Shown in pieces: positions 39,524 to 47,159 of a DNA stretch of 47,159 nucleotides. Under the pieces are notes generated by a model, which had not been told where the DNA came from, did no database searches, and saw only the letters and a program-made list of their open reading frames with translations. Position 1 is the first letter of the stretch. Each line of letters begins with the position of its first letter. The stretch comes from DASCQC01 sp036012865 (lineage in GTDB: Bacteria; Pseudomonadota; Gammaproteobacteria; Comchoanobacterales; Comchoanobacteraceae). The stretch covers positions 1-47,159 of the forward strand of contig DASCQC010000009.1 in assembly GCA_036012865.1 (NCBI GenBank). Reading direction: 5' to 3'. The position numbers and the translations under genes were made by a program.

Positions 39524-41761
39524 TCATTTTCGTTTGAAGGAGGAGGTGTTTGCGCTTTGGTTTGCTGCTACAGGAGATTGATCTGTTGACTGCTTGTTGT
39601 CTTTCGCACCTTGTATATATTGTGTTACCTTATTTACACATGATGCCATAAACGTTGAAGCATGCTCAGCAATATTTTTATATGCATCTGAACTAGTGAT
39701 TCCACCAAAAAATGTTGGCGTGGGTGGCGTGGTTGGTGCGGCTGTATCTTCCACTTTTTTTATGTTTTTTTGGGATAAATTTTCACTAAATTTTCTGAGA
39801 CTCTTGGTGAGACTTTTGCTCGATTGAGGTTCTGATCTCTTGACAACATCAACATCAGTCACGCTCATTCTTCTTGGGCGGTTATTTCCCGGCGTTGGTT
39901 TTAGTTTGCTTCTTGAAGGTGCAGATTTGGGAACAATATCATCAGTTGTGGCGGGGGTGGTTCTTACTTTATTTGTTCGTGATTTAGTAAGTTCGTCAAA
40001 CTTCTTAATGCTTTCTTTTACATCTATTTTTAACTTTTCTGCTTTTTCTTTTGCTTTTCCTAAAACTCCTCTAAAAACTTTTTGTATCTTGGCCGCTGAT
40101 TCTTCTTTTACTTTTTGTATCTTGGCCGCTGATTCTTCTTTTACTTTTTTTGCTTGCCTAGCTAAAAATCCTCTGACTGTTTTCTGCATTATTGGTGCAG
40201 CTTGTTCTTTCTTTTTGTTTAGTGCCACTTGTTCCTTTTCTGCTTTTGCTTTTGCTCTTCCTGAAAATCCTCTAAAAACTTTTTGTATCTTGGCCGCTGA
40301 TTTAGTCTCAGTTTGCGATTTTTGCCTTTGTTTATAGGCTTTAAAAGCTTTTTTTATCTTGGTCGCTGATGTATTCTCAATGACTACTTCCGCTTTTTTG
40401 TATTTTTGTAGTTGAGCTTTTAGATCATCCATTTTGGGCATTTGGATGTTTTTAAAGCTATCTTTAAGTTTGTTGACGACACCCAGTGCTTTTTCCTTTA
40501 ATGTAGGGGTTTCCCCTTCCGTTGTTCCTATAGTATTTATGGTATTGATTTTTCCTTCCATGTCATCTGATGCCTCTGTCAACTCTTTAAGAGTTTGCGT
40601 CGCTTCTCTTAATTCTTTTATATTCTTAGCCGTAGGACCAGTTTTCTCAAAATTGTCCTCTAAATTCTTAAAATTATTTTTAGATTCAACAGTCTTTTTA
40701 ACAGATGTATACCGGTCTTTTGATTCTACAAAACCCTTTGTGCTAGATTCTATTATTTTTTTGGTTTCTGCTGTATTGAGGTCTTCTTCATTAATTGTAA
40801 TACCATGTTCCTTGATTTTCTTTAAATCATTTTCACCTATAGAGGTGGTGCTCATAAGATGACCTAAAGCATCGGTTCTGTCTTCAGGTTTCATCTTTTC
40901 CCATAGTTGTTTAGCAGATTCAGTAATATTCTTAGGAACGTCGCCTAACTTAATAACTTTCAATAGTGAATCAAATAGATTGGTTTTTTCGGTAGGTTCG
41001 CCATTCTCCTGCTCAGTATGAATGGTGTCTATTTCCAGTTCTTTAATTGCTTTACTATTGTTCTCGGCATCTCGTTTTACATCGATAACGTCATTCGTTT
41101 GCTTCAGTTTAAGTTTAGTTTTATCATCCAGTTCGTTCTTTGGTTTATTGAAGAGCAGATTAGCTCCACTAATTTTTTCAGTTTTGTTTACTTCATCAAG
41201 AACTTGATTGGGATCATCGACTCCAGTAATGATAACCATTTTTTGAGGTTTACCGGCAGCTGTCATGTCATCTTGCCATTTAAAGATATTTTTTGAAATT
41301 TGAGCTGAATCAGAGGCTTTACAGATTAAAGCGTAGTTATCATCTCCAGGTTGTCCTTGTTGTTTTGACTCTGCTTTTTGTTTTTCATCTTCTTGGATTT
41401 CGGTAGGTTTTTGTTTAATAAGAGCCTCAGTACCGCATATCACTGCCTTGCCAGCTTCAGAGTCAATGTTATTTTCTGCATGTTTATGGATTGTTTCTAG
41501 TTCTTCTTTTTGTTGTTCTTCGAGTGATTTTTTCTGCCGCTCTTCCTGTTGATTTTTCTCTACTATTGCCTTCACATGGGCATCCTTAGAAATAGCCTTT
41601 TTCTTCTTTTTATTGCTTCCACCATCGTGAGCCATACTTAAATCAGTGCCCGTCAACACTCCTAAAGCTAAAAGGCCGAGCCAGCTTGCTCCAGTGGCGG
41701 CATAGCCTGCTCCAGTGGCTAGTTTGGATTTCCACGACTTCTTCTTGCTTTTATCGCCCAT
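39524..41761 (-). CDS. IQ-motif (calmodulin-binding-like) coiled-coil protein, putative effector
   Basis: A 745-aa protein. ATG 41761 has GAGGT at 6-7 bases; the longer frame adds 14 residues across that site and was rejected. A Lys-rich N-terminus precedes one hydrophobic segment (about 16-38, ATGASWLGLLALGVLTG), then a highly charged, mostly helical body. From residue 465 there is an array of IQ-like units: 465 (KIKKAFKAYKQRQ, degenerate), 488 (KIQKVFRGFSGRAKA), 522 (IMQKTVRGFLARQAK), 544 (KIQKVKEE, truncated) and 555 (KIQKVFRGVLGKAKE). IQxxxRGxxxR is the calmodulin/myosin-light-chain binding motif of eukaryotes. The tail is Pro/Ser/Thr-rich. Bacteria have no calmodulin, so action in a eukaryotic host is the simplest inference; Legionella SidJ is a known IQ-type effector. 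Confidence 0.75.
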   Translation of the reverse strand: MGDKSKKKSWKSKLATGAGYAATGASWLGLLALGVLTGTDLSMAHDGGSNKKKKKAISKDAHVKAIVEKNQQEERQKKSLEEQQKEELETIHKHAENNIDSEAGKAVICGTEALIKQKPTEIQEDEKQKAESKQQGQPGDDNYALICKASDSAQISKNIFKWQDDMTAAGKPQKMVIITGVDDPNQVLDEVNKTEKISGANLLFNKPKNELDDKTKLKLKQTNDVIDVKRDAENNSKAIKELEIDTIHTEQENGEPTEKTNLFDSLLKVIKLGDVPKNITESAKQLWEKMKPEDRTDALGHLMSTTSIGENDLKKIKEHGITINEEDLNTAETKKIIESSTKGFVESKDRYTSVKKTVESKNNFKNLEDNFEKTGPTAKNIKELREATQTLKELTEASDDMEGKINTINTIGTTEGETPTLKEKALGVVNKLKDSFKNIQMPKMDDLKAQLQKYKKAEVVIENTSATKIKKAFKAYKQRQKSQTETKSAAKIQKVFRGFSGRAKAKAEKEQVALNKKKEQAAPIMQKTVRGFLARQAKKVKEESAAKIQKVKEESAAKIQKVFRGVLGKAKEKAEKLKIDVKESIKKFDELTKSRTNKVRTTPATTDDIVPKSAPSRSKLKPTPGNNRPRRMSVTDVDVVKRSEPQSSKSLTKSLRKFSENLSQKNIKKVEDTAAPTTPPTPTFFGGITSSDAYKNIAEHASTFMASCVNKVTQYIQGAKDNKQSTDQSPVAANQSANTSSFKRK
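40084..40149 (-). repeat. Exact 33-bp tandem duplication in the IQ array
   Basis: Two identical 33-bp units (40084-40116 and 40117-40149) encode 11 residues each of the AAKIQKVKEES type. Part of the unit recurs near 40286-40300. The duplication is in frame and appears recent. It inserts a truncated IQ unit before the last full one. Confidence 0.9.
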
Positions 41762-41948
41762 AATTCTACCTCTTTTCTTTAATCTAGAATAAGTATAGGA
41801 CACATGTTGATAATTTGCTGGTTTATATGTCTTTTTTTTCTAAATAAAGAGGTTGTGATAACCTGGTAAAATAACTTCATGAAGTTTTGTCGATAGATTT
41901 AGGCTTTTGATATGGAAGGAGAGCTCCTGGTGGTCGTATGATGAGATC

Positions 41949-41977
41949 TTGACAATTTGATTGGTGATTGCTACTAT
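41949..41977 (+). promoter_or_regulatory. Sigma70 promoter of the 1161-aa gene
   Basis: A perfect -35 TTGACA (41949-41954), 17-bp spacer and TACTAT -10 (41972-41977). It lies 24 bp before ATG 42002, giving a very short leader. Confidence 0.65.
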
Positions 41978-42001
41978 ATGTATGATTATATGAGATAAAT
42001 C

Positions 42002-45000
42002 ATGAATAATTACGGGTTTTACGGGGCCAATGAGCGGTTTTGTAAGAAAATATTAGTCAGTATATCTGAGGGTAACACTGAAGTAACTACTACAAAAGAA
42101 GAAGGTCATCAATTTATACAAGCTGCGCGTTTGTTATGGCAGAAATGGCAACAATTCCTTTCAACCAAAAACTTAGATGCCAGAATAACAACCGCGAATA
42201 AAATACAGACTATTATAGGTCAATGGGGGATGGAGAAGGATGATTTAACTCAAGATATTTTAGAAGCGGTGCGGTCTAATTTAAGTCTGGAAATTAGCGC
42301 TTTGAGGACTGATGCTCTAGATAAAGATGAATATGTTAGCACAGCTTTGGATGCAGTAAAGGCTATTGTTCTGAAACCATCGAAGACACACCATGATAAT
42401 AATGATGCTGACAGCAAAGATCTGATAGACTTTAATACAATCCAAGTTGGTTTGCAGGATGTTTTACAACACATCAAAGACCATAAGCTCAAAAACTCCC
42501 AAACAAAACATCAAAACAACTTACAAGTCACCCAATCAAATACCCACGCGATGGAAAATGTGTACAGAGCCAAAGCAGCTGCCGTTACCCTAGATGTTAC
42601 AGCCTTACAACAGACATCTGAAAAGCTTTTTAACAAGCAAGAGCAAAAGATTAGTGGAGGTAATCCACATGGCTTTAAGGTTTCTACCAGGAAAGCTCTT
42701 CGGCAATTAGACCCGATTAAAGATTATTTTGAAAAAAAATTGAAATACATTGATGTGCTTTATCAAGCCGAGGATGTTAAAAAACAAGTGCTGTTAGAAC
42801 TTGAGAGCTATTATCGAAAAAACTTTACAAAAAGTAGTGATGCCGCTCATTATGACCTCGTAGGAGGGCCAAAAATATTCGAAATTGACGACCTAAAGAG
42901 AGGTTTGAGTAGGCAGGTCTTGGCAAGTGCTTTTCCGCAACTAACTTTTATTTTCAGAAATCAAAAGTTAGCATCAAGGCGTGGTATTATTACTCAATCA
43001 CAAGCTAAAATGCCTCCCAACAGAGCACCTAGAAAACAATCTTCGCAGAAAAAAAAGTCTACTAAAAGATCCACAACACCACCAAGACGAAAACGGTTGA
43101 GGCAAAAGTTAGATAAGTTCTTCTTTGAAGAAATCGATCAGTTCATTGATGGCATCATACAATACCAAGCGTATGTGAATCATAAATCAGAAGGCTATTT
43201 GCAAAATGAGTCGCAAATACGACATTTCTTCACAGTAGAGCAAAAAGTAGTTCAAAATTATAGCTATAATTATAATAGATTGGGTCAATTGCTAGAGCAT
43301 GGAGACAAGTTAATCAAGCTTCATAAACGTAAAGTCCAAATTAAATTTGATGAGAATGAAAAAGCTTTTAATGGCGTTTATGGTCATCTTGCTAAGATTG
43401 CTCTGAAGTCGATCACAAAAATGAGTGACCATGAGGATCAAAAGGTTATCTGTCTAGCGTTTATTCATCACCTTGAATCAACTGGGTTATGGGAAAAGGT
43501 CAAAGATACTGCAGTCAAGATATGGTCGGATTTTAGATTGAATCAAACACCTTGGCTGATTCAGCAGTACAGGGAAGATAATGCGCTAGCAGGTTATGTC
43601 CTAGAAATTATGCATGGAGCTAATTTATTAACATTGCTGGCAGATCATGCCGGTGATAGCCATGATGTTTTTTTCAAATTACAGGCTTTAACACAGCGAA
43701 CTAATTCCGATCCGGTTAAGACGCTTGCTTATTACGAAAAGTGTAGCCATGACTCTACTTATCTTGCTTACTCTAAAGAAAAGACCACAGCGCAATTGTT
43801 TGTAGATATTTTATTACACAAGGATGGAGAGATTAAAGGACTGTTTAAAGCATTCAAACGTTGGAAAAGAAAATCTAACACAAACCCCGTCAAGACTATA
43901 GGTGAATTATTACTGATATCAAGTACGCTTAAACACTCGATTGTGCATGAAAAGTTAACAACCATGCTCATTAAGCAATATGACAAGCTAGACCCGCAAG
44001 AAGCAAACGCTTTTGTTGAGGCTCTGTTAAGGTTTTATCCGGATGTTTTTGATTGTCGTGATTCTGTTAATTTACTGAATGTTATGTTGGATTTGATCGT
44101 GTTTTTACGCCAGAAGATCACGGATAAAAGTGCGAAGATTTATTCATTAAAGGATAGCATCAAAGCGTTTGAAAATTTATGCAAAGTCAAGATTGGGAAA
44201 AAGATTCAGCAGGTAGGAAAAGCTAGACCAGCTAAAGTGTGTACTGAAATCAATAACAACACAGCTCAGATTGATGAGATCGAGAAGCAGGAAAAAACAC
44301 CCAGGGCTTCTACTTGTTCTTGGTTAGTGCAAGGAACTAAGCAATTTTTCAACCCTTGGTTTGAATGGACATCGTGGTTTCAAGGGCCTGGTGACTTTAT
44401 GGCAGTCCTTTTTCGTTTTAAGGTAACGCAAAAGCAATTAGAGGATACGTATGACAAAGCTGTTGATGCCATGCACTATTACGAAGATGCTCCTGATGCT
44501 GTGAATTATTTTATAAAATTTTTAAACTTAGTTGATTTGCCAGTTCTCGATAGAATTGATGATACGTTTGATCTCGATAACCAGATCAATAAAGTGATAG
44601 CGCTTAAATGGTTGGCTCAAATATATTTTGAGGATGAAGGGATCCCAAGAGATGATATTAAAGCAGATAAATATGCGATGTTAGCATACAATTTATACTT
44701 TGATTTACGCACACAATACTCAGGTGATAAGGATTTTCAGTGTGAGAGCTTTCAATCTGAAGTTAATGATTTATTTGAATTGAAAACTAAGATACATTTT
44801 GAGTTAGCCCTTACTTATTTTAACAAAGGTAATGCAAGATCAGTTGACTATTGTCAGCAATTTTTAACAGAAGAAGAAATGGTTGATGTACAACAGGCGA
44901 ATATTATCAAAACTATCCTGGCTCGAATATTTTATGATGGTACAGGGGGTGTTAAGCAATCTTTTGCTAAGGCGAAATCTTATCTGGAATCCATGACATC

Positions 45001-45487
45001 TATAAATTATTACCACCTAATGATTAAAAATGGCTACCTATCTTTGATATATTTGCAAGGGCATGATGGTCTTGAGCCTAATATGTTTAAGGCTCATCAT
45101 TATCATGAACTGCTAGAGAACTGTAGGTCTAAAAGTCAGCTAAGAATGGATCTGCTGAATACTTTTCACTACCTAAAAGCCCTTTGTTTTTTGAACTTAG
45201 GTGAGATTTCTTACATGATAGATAGTTTAAAAAGAATGACGTGTAGAAAAAATCAGAGCATGGTTATCAAGAAATATGGTTTACTTATGCTAGGGTATTA
45301 TCATGATTGCTTAGGGTCAAAAAATCCTGTTAAGTCAAATCTAGCGATAAAGAATTGTAAGGCAGAAGCGTACGAACTTGGCATTAATTCACAAACATTG
45401 AAAAGTTATATGCAGGGGAAGAAGCAGTTGCCATTGCGTGCTAAGCTTCTTGATATTAAGGGTATAAAATCCAGAAAAAAAAGATAA
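42002..45487 (+). CDS. 1161-aa protein with basic patch and C-terminal Sel1-like repeats, putative effector
   Basis: A large soluble protein. The N-terminal 330 residues are helical, without a recognised domain. Residues about 338-370 are strongly basic (PRKQSSQKKKSTKRS, then PPRRKRLRQK) and resemble a nuclear localisation signal. From about 868 to 1050 there are Sel1-like repeats: LAQIYFEDEGIPRDDIKADK, LARIFYDGTGGVKQSFAKAK and SLIYLQGHDGLEPNMFKAHH. Sel1 repeats are alpha/alpha solenoids for protein contacts, common in Legionella effectors (EnhC, LpnE). The last residues are also basic (GIKSRKKR). GAGAT precedes ATG 42002. The function is unknown. Confidence 0.7.
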   Translation: MNNYGFYGANERFCKKILVSISEGNTEVTTTKEEGHQFIQAARLLWQKWQQFLSTKNLDARITTANKIQTIIGQWGMEKDDLTQDILEAVRSNLSLEISALRTDALDKDEYVSTALDAVKAIVLKPSKTHHDNNDADSKDLIDFNTIQVGLQDVLQHIKDHKLKNSQTKHQNNLQVTQSNTHAMENVYRAKAAAVTLDVTALQQTSEKLFNKQEQKISGGNPHGFKVSTRKALRQLDPIKDYFEKKLKYIDVLYQAEDVKKQVLLELESYYRKNFTKSSDAAHYDLVGGPKIFEIDDLKRGLSRQVLASAFPQLTFIFRNQKLASRRGIITQSQAKMPPNRAPRKQSSQKKKSTKRSTTPPRRKRLRQKLDKFFFEEIDQFIDGIIQYQAYVNHKSEGYLQNESQIRHFFTVEQKVVQNYSYNYNRLGQLLEHGDKLIKLHKRKVQIKFDENEKAFNGVYGHLAKIALKSITKMSDHEDQKVICLAFIHHLESTGLWEKVKDTAVKIWSDFRLNQTPWLIQQYREDNALAGYVLEIMHGANLLTLLADHAGDSHDVFFKLQALTQRTNSDPVKTLAYYEKCSHDSTYLAYSKEKTTAQLFVDILLHKDGEIKGLFKAFKRWKRKSNTNPVKTIGELLLISSTLKHSIVHEKLTTMLIKQYDKLDPQEANAFVEALLRFYPDVFDCRDSVNLLNVMLDLIVFLRQKITDKSAKIYSLKDSIKAFENLCKVKIGKKIQQVGKARPAKVCTEINNNTAQIDEIEKQEKTPRASTCSWLVQGTKQFFNPWFEWTSWFQGPGDFMAVLFRFKVTQKQLEDTYDKAVDAMHYYEDAPDAVNYFIKFLNLVDLPVLDRIDDTFDLDNQINKVIALKWLAQIYFEDEGIPRDDIKADKYAMLAYNLYFDLRTQYSGDKDFQCESFQSEVNDLFELKTKIHFELALTYFNKGNARSVDYCQQFLTEEEMVDVQQANIIKTILARIFYDGTGGVKQSFAKAKSYLESMTSINYYHLMIKNGYLSLIYLQGHDGLEPNMFKAHHYHELLENCRSKSQLRMDLLNTFHYLKALCFLNLGEISYMIDSLKRMTCRKNQSMVIKKYGLLMLGYYHDCLGSKNPVKSNLAIKNCKAEAYELGINSQTLKSYMQGKKQLPLRAKLLDIKGIKSRKKR

Positions 45488-45676
45488 ATGAACGGGCTTC
45501 ATTACTGGAGCAGTCAGGGGGGCGTTTTGTTTTCAAATGCAATTCATTAGGATGATTCATTGTCTTCATCAATTCGAGCAATTTATTTATGGCCATTAGA
45601 CTAATTAGCACTATCTGATTACTTTTCAGCTGTATCACATCAAGCCTTGATAATATAAGTGGGGTTTAAGGACTCA

Positions 45677-46075
45677 TTACAATAGGTATTCCTGGACTGG
45701 AAATGTATACCTATCTGGGCCTGATTTCTTATCTGGGTCTGATTTCTGCTTGTGGTGAACGATGTTATCCAATTCTTTCAGCAGATTACTTTCCCATACT
45801 TTTTGTAGGGCCTCGTCAAGGCTGGACCATTGTCGTGGATGATCTTTTAGCAGGTGAATGGATTGAATGCAATGCTGAACAATATTTTCTAGAGTCTCGT
45901 TTGATAATACACTAGGGTTGTTGAACAATCTAACAGAATGACTGCCTTGCTGGGCGAAGATCTTGGCAGTATGCAGCACAAAACGTGTTGCCTCTATTAA
46001 TGAATCAATCTGTGCTGGATTATCTTTGCAATCAAAGGATGATGTGGCGATACGATCTAAAAGGTGATTTATCAT
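45677..46075 (-). CDS. Small orphan helical protein
   Basis: About 132 aa from ATG 46075; the GTG one codon earlier is an alternative. The ribosome-binding site is weak. It is largely helical (LIEATRFVLHTAKIFAQQ, ENIVQHCIQSIHLLKDHP) and soluble. Near the C-terminus an 18-bp repeat encodes KSDPDK-KSGPD. The start lies 8 bp from the truncated RCC1 frame on the other strand, so it may itself be a remnant placed by rearrangement. No family was recognised. Confidence 0.4.
   Translation of the reverse strand: MINHLLDRIATSSFDCKDNPAQIDSLIEATRFVLHTAKIFAQQGSHSVRLFNNPSVLSNETLENIVQHCIQSIHLLKDHPRQWSSLDEALQKVWESNLLKELDNIVHHKQKSDPDKKSGPDRYTFPVQEYLL
45712..45747. repeat. 18-bp tandem direct repeat
   Basis: TATCTGGGCCTGATTTCT (45712-45729) is followed at once by a second copy with one mismatch (45730-45747). 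It lies in frame in the small orphan gene. Confidence 0.85.
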
Positions 46076-46082
46076 CACCTGC

Positions 46083-46436
46083 GTGCATAATAAGGATGTT
46101 CAAGATAAGCTTTATGCATCGGGTTTGAATAATCATGGTCAATTAGGCGTGGGTGATACTACGGATAGACGTAAGTGGACTGAAGTTCCTTTTCCTGAGG
46201 ATTTAACCATAGAAAAGGTAGTAGTTGTAGATAATCAAAGCTTTGTTAAAGGAAAGGGTAAGGATGGAGAAGATAAGCTTTATGCCTGTGGTTATAATGA
46301 AGGTAGACAATTAGGTTTGGAAGATTTTACGAAGAGAACTGAATGGACTGAAGTACCCATAAGAAATAGGGTATTAAAAAGCATTGTATCACAAGAAGAA
46401 GCGTCTATGAATAAAAAGAGGTCTAGGGGTAAATAG
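46083..46436 (+). pseudogene. RCC1-repeat gene fragment, 5' truncated
   Basis: The open frame encodes two RCC1-type repeats (LYASGLNNHGQLGVGD and LYACGYNEGRQLGLED). There is no ATG and no ribosome-binding site at the first possible start (GTG 46083), and a stop lies at 46065. The repeats are very close in DNA to those of the next gene. It is best read as the 3' part of a duplicated RCC1 gene cut at its 5' end. It could still be expressed if another start is used. It ends in a Lys/Arg-rich tail. Confidence 0.6.
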
Positions 46437-46462
46437 GTTTTTTAATAAAAATTAGATATTTG

Positions 46463-46471
46463 TGCTATAAT
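46463..46471 (+). promoter_or_regulatory. Extended -10 promoter of the RCC1 gene
   Basis: TGCTATAAT is a perfect extended -10 element, 26 bases before the ATG at 46498. No -35 consensus is visible at 17 bp. Confidence 0.55.
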
Positions 46472-46497
46472 AGGGAGGTGTATGATAGGGGGTTATC

Positions 46498-47159
46498 ATG
46501 AAAGATTCCAAAAAGAAAAGTAGTGGCATAGAAGAGACTAAGAATCAAGAAGAGTCTAAAGATAATGAGGAGTTGGCACCCTCCAATCAAGATCAGCCAG
46601 AAAGTGCATTGCAGAATCTTGTAGAAATAGGAGAGGATGGAGGTCCTATAAAAAAAGTGACAGGTTATGCTACTTTGAAAGATCTGGGGATGCTTACTAG
46701 GGTCAATAAAAAGTTTCAATCAGCAATGAATAAAGAAATCAAGCAAAGGGAGTTATTCATTCATTCTATTTTTACAAGCGGTAATCATACGATGTTATTA
46801 GTTAAAACAAAACAAGGTCAAAATAAGCTTTATGCCTGTGGTTATAATGATTTTGGACAATTAGGCTTGGGTGATACTAAGCATAGAGATAAATGGACTG
46901 AAGTACCTTCACCTAAAGAGTTTACGATAGAGGAGGTGATGGCTGGAGAGTATCATAGTTTTCTAAAAGGAAAAGGGGAGGATGGAGAAGATAAGCTTTA
47001 TGCCTGTGGTAGGAATCGGGATGGACAATTAGGTTTGGGTGATAATGAGGATAGAACTGAATGGACTGAAGTGAATATTCCGCAAGGATTTAGGTTAGAA
47101 AAAGTGATAGCAGAACCTTATCATAGCATTCTAAAAGGAAAAGGTGTGAATGGAGAAGA
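46498..47159 (+). CDS. RCC1-repeat protein, putative effector (3' end outside window)
   Basis: The frame is open from ATG 46498 to the window end (at least 220 aa). AGGGGG lies 5-6 bases upstream. Residues 1-50 are polar and acidic. Residues about 57-80 (YATLKDLGMLTRVNKKFQSA) resemble the second half of an F-box. From about residue 95, RCC1 repeats follow: LYACGYNDFGQLGLGDTKHR, then LYACGRNRDGQLGLGDNEDR, with GEYHSFLKGKG between. RCC1 blades form a beta-propeller; in Legionella the RCC1 effector LegG1/PieG activates Ran in host cells. The ends of the repeats share KWTEVP/EWTEV phrases with the truncated copy upstream. The host role is inference. Confidence 0.85.
   Translation, partial: MKDSKKKSSGIEETKNQEESKDNEELAPSNQDQPESALQNLVEIGEDGGPIKKVTGYATLKDLGMLTRVNKKFQSAMNKEIKQRELFIHSIFTSGNHTMLLVKTKQGQNKLYACGYNDFGQLGLGDTKHRDKWTEVPSPKEFTIEEVMAGEYHSFLKGKGEDGEDKLYACGRNRDGQLGLGDNEDRTEWTEVNIPQGFRLEKVIAEPYHSILKGKGVNGE

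Noticed and set aside
40084..40300. Repeats as a CRISPR array
   Set aside because: Units are directly adjacent, in frame and without unique spacers; they encode IQ motifs.
39594..41296. Plus-strand hydrophobic open frames across the IQ-motif gene
   Set aside because: The antisense of a Lys/Glu-rich frame reads as Phe/Leu/Ser-rich and looks like membrane protein; the minus frame is continuous and has a good start.
45456..45638. 60-aa minus-strand frame after the 1161-aa gene
   Set aside because: It overlaps the end of that gene, has no ribosome-binding site and no recognisable feature.

Overview
The window looks like a chromosomal segment of an intracellular gammaproteobacterium of the Legionellales (Legionella/Coxiella/Rickettsiella/Berkiella side). 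Three things point there. The housekeeping gene order is gammaproteobacterial: metY-rimP-nusA-infB-rbfA-truB-rpsO-pnp, argS-ftsN-like-hslVU, rlpA-dacA-dat-lipB and rlmB-rpsF-rplI-dnaB-alr. IcmH/DotU and IcmF of a Dot/Icm type IVB secretion system are present. Several large proteins carry eukaryote-like modules: leucine-rich repeats with an F-box-like segment, IQ motifs, Sel1-like repeats and RCC1 repeats. The DNA is AT-rich. No species was assigned.

Layout. 1-1940: a truncated LRR gene followed by an F-box-like/LRR gene, related by a recent duplication at their 3' ends. 2027-5542 (minus): lipB, D-amino-acid aminotransferase, dacA and rlpA, for lipoylation and cell-wall work. 5591-11163 (plus): rlmB, a fused rpsF-rpsR, a DUF2232-like membrane protein, rplI, dnaB, alr and sdhE. 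11209-13668 (minus): three orphan genes, probably effectors, ending in a terminator that lies inside the 3' end of sdhE. 13894-19279 (minus): icmF, icmH, recR, ybaB and an orphan membrane protein. 19467-24281 (plus): a tandem pair of paralogous fused ABC transporters. 24319-32242 (minus): the transcription/translation operon from the initiator tRNA to pnp. 32317-36279 (minus): hslU, hslV, a short FtsN/SPOR-like protein and argS. 36600-47159: accessory DNA with a degenerate SMR-like protein, an 862-aa orphan, an IQ-motif protein, an 1161-aa Sel1-like protein with a nuclear-localisation-like basic patch, a small orphan and two RCC1-repeat genes, one broken and one running off the window.

How the genes fit together. 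The core genes cover ribosome structure and assembly, translation initiation, RNA turnover, replication (DnaB), recombination (RecR) and peptidoglycan chemistry (Alr, Dat, DacA, RlpA). IcmH and IcmF stabilise the Dot/Icm apparatus. The accessory genes have the composition expected of its substrates, but that is inference from domain content, not shown by the sequence.

The most striking observation is a single uninterrupted reading frame that joins ribosomal proteins S6 and S18 and lacks the usual S18 N-terminus, with no separate rpsR at its normal place. Next are the protein with an array of calmodulin-binding-type IQ motifs, the F-box/LRR protein, the degenerate SMR protein lacking the catalytic glutamate, and an initiator tRNA with a U1-U72 mismatch.
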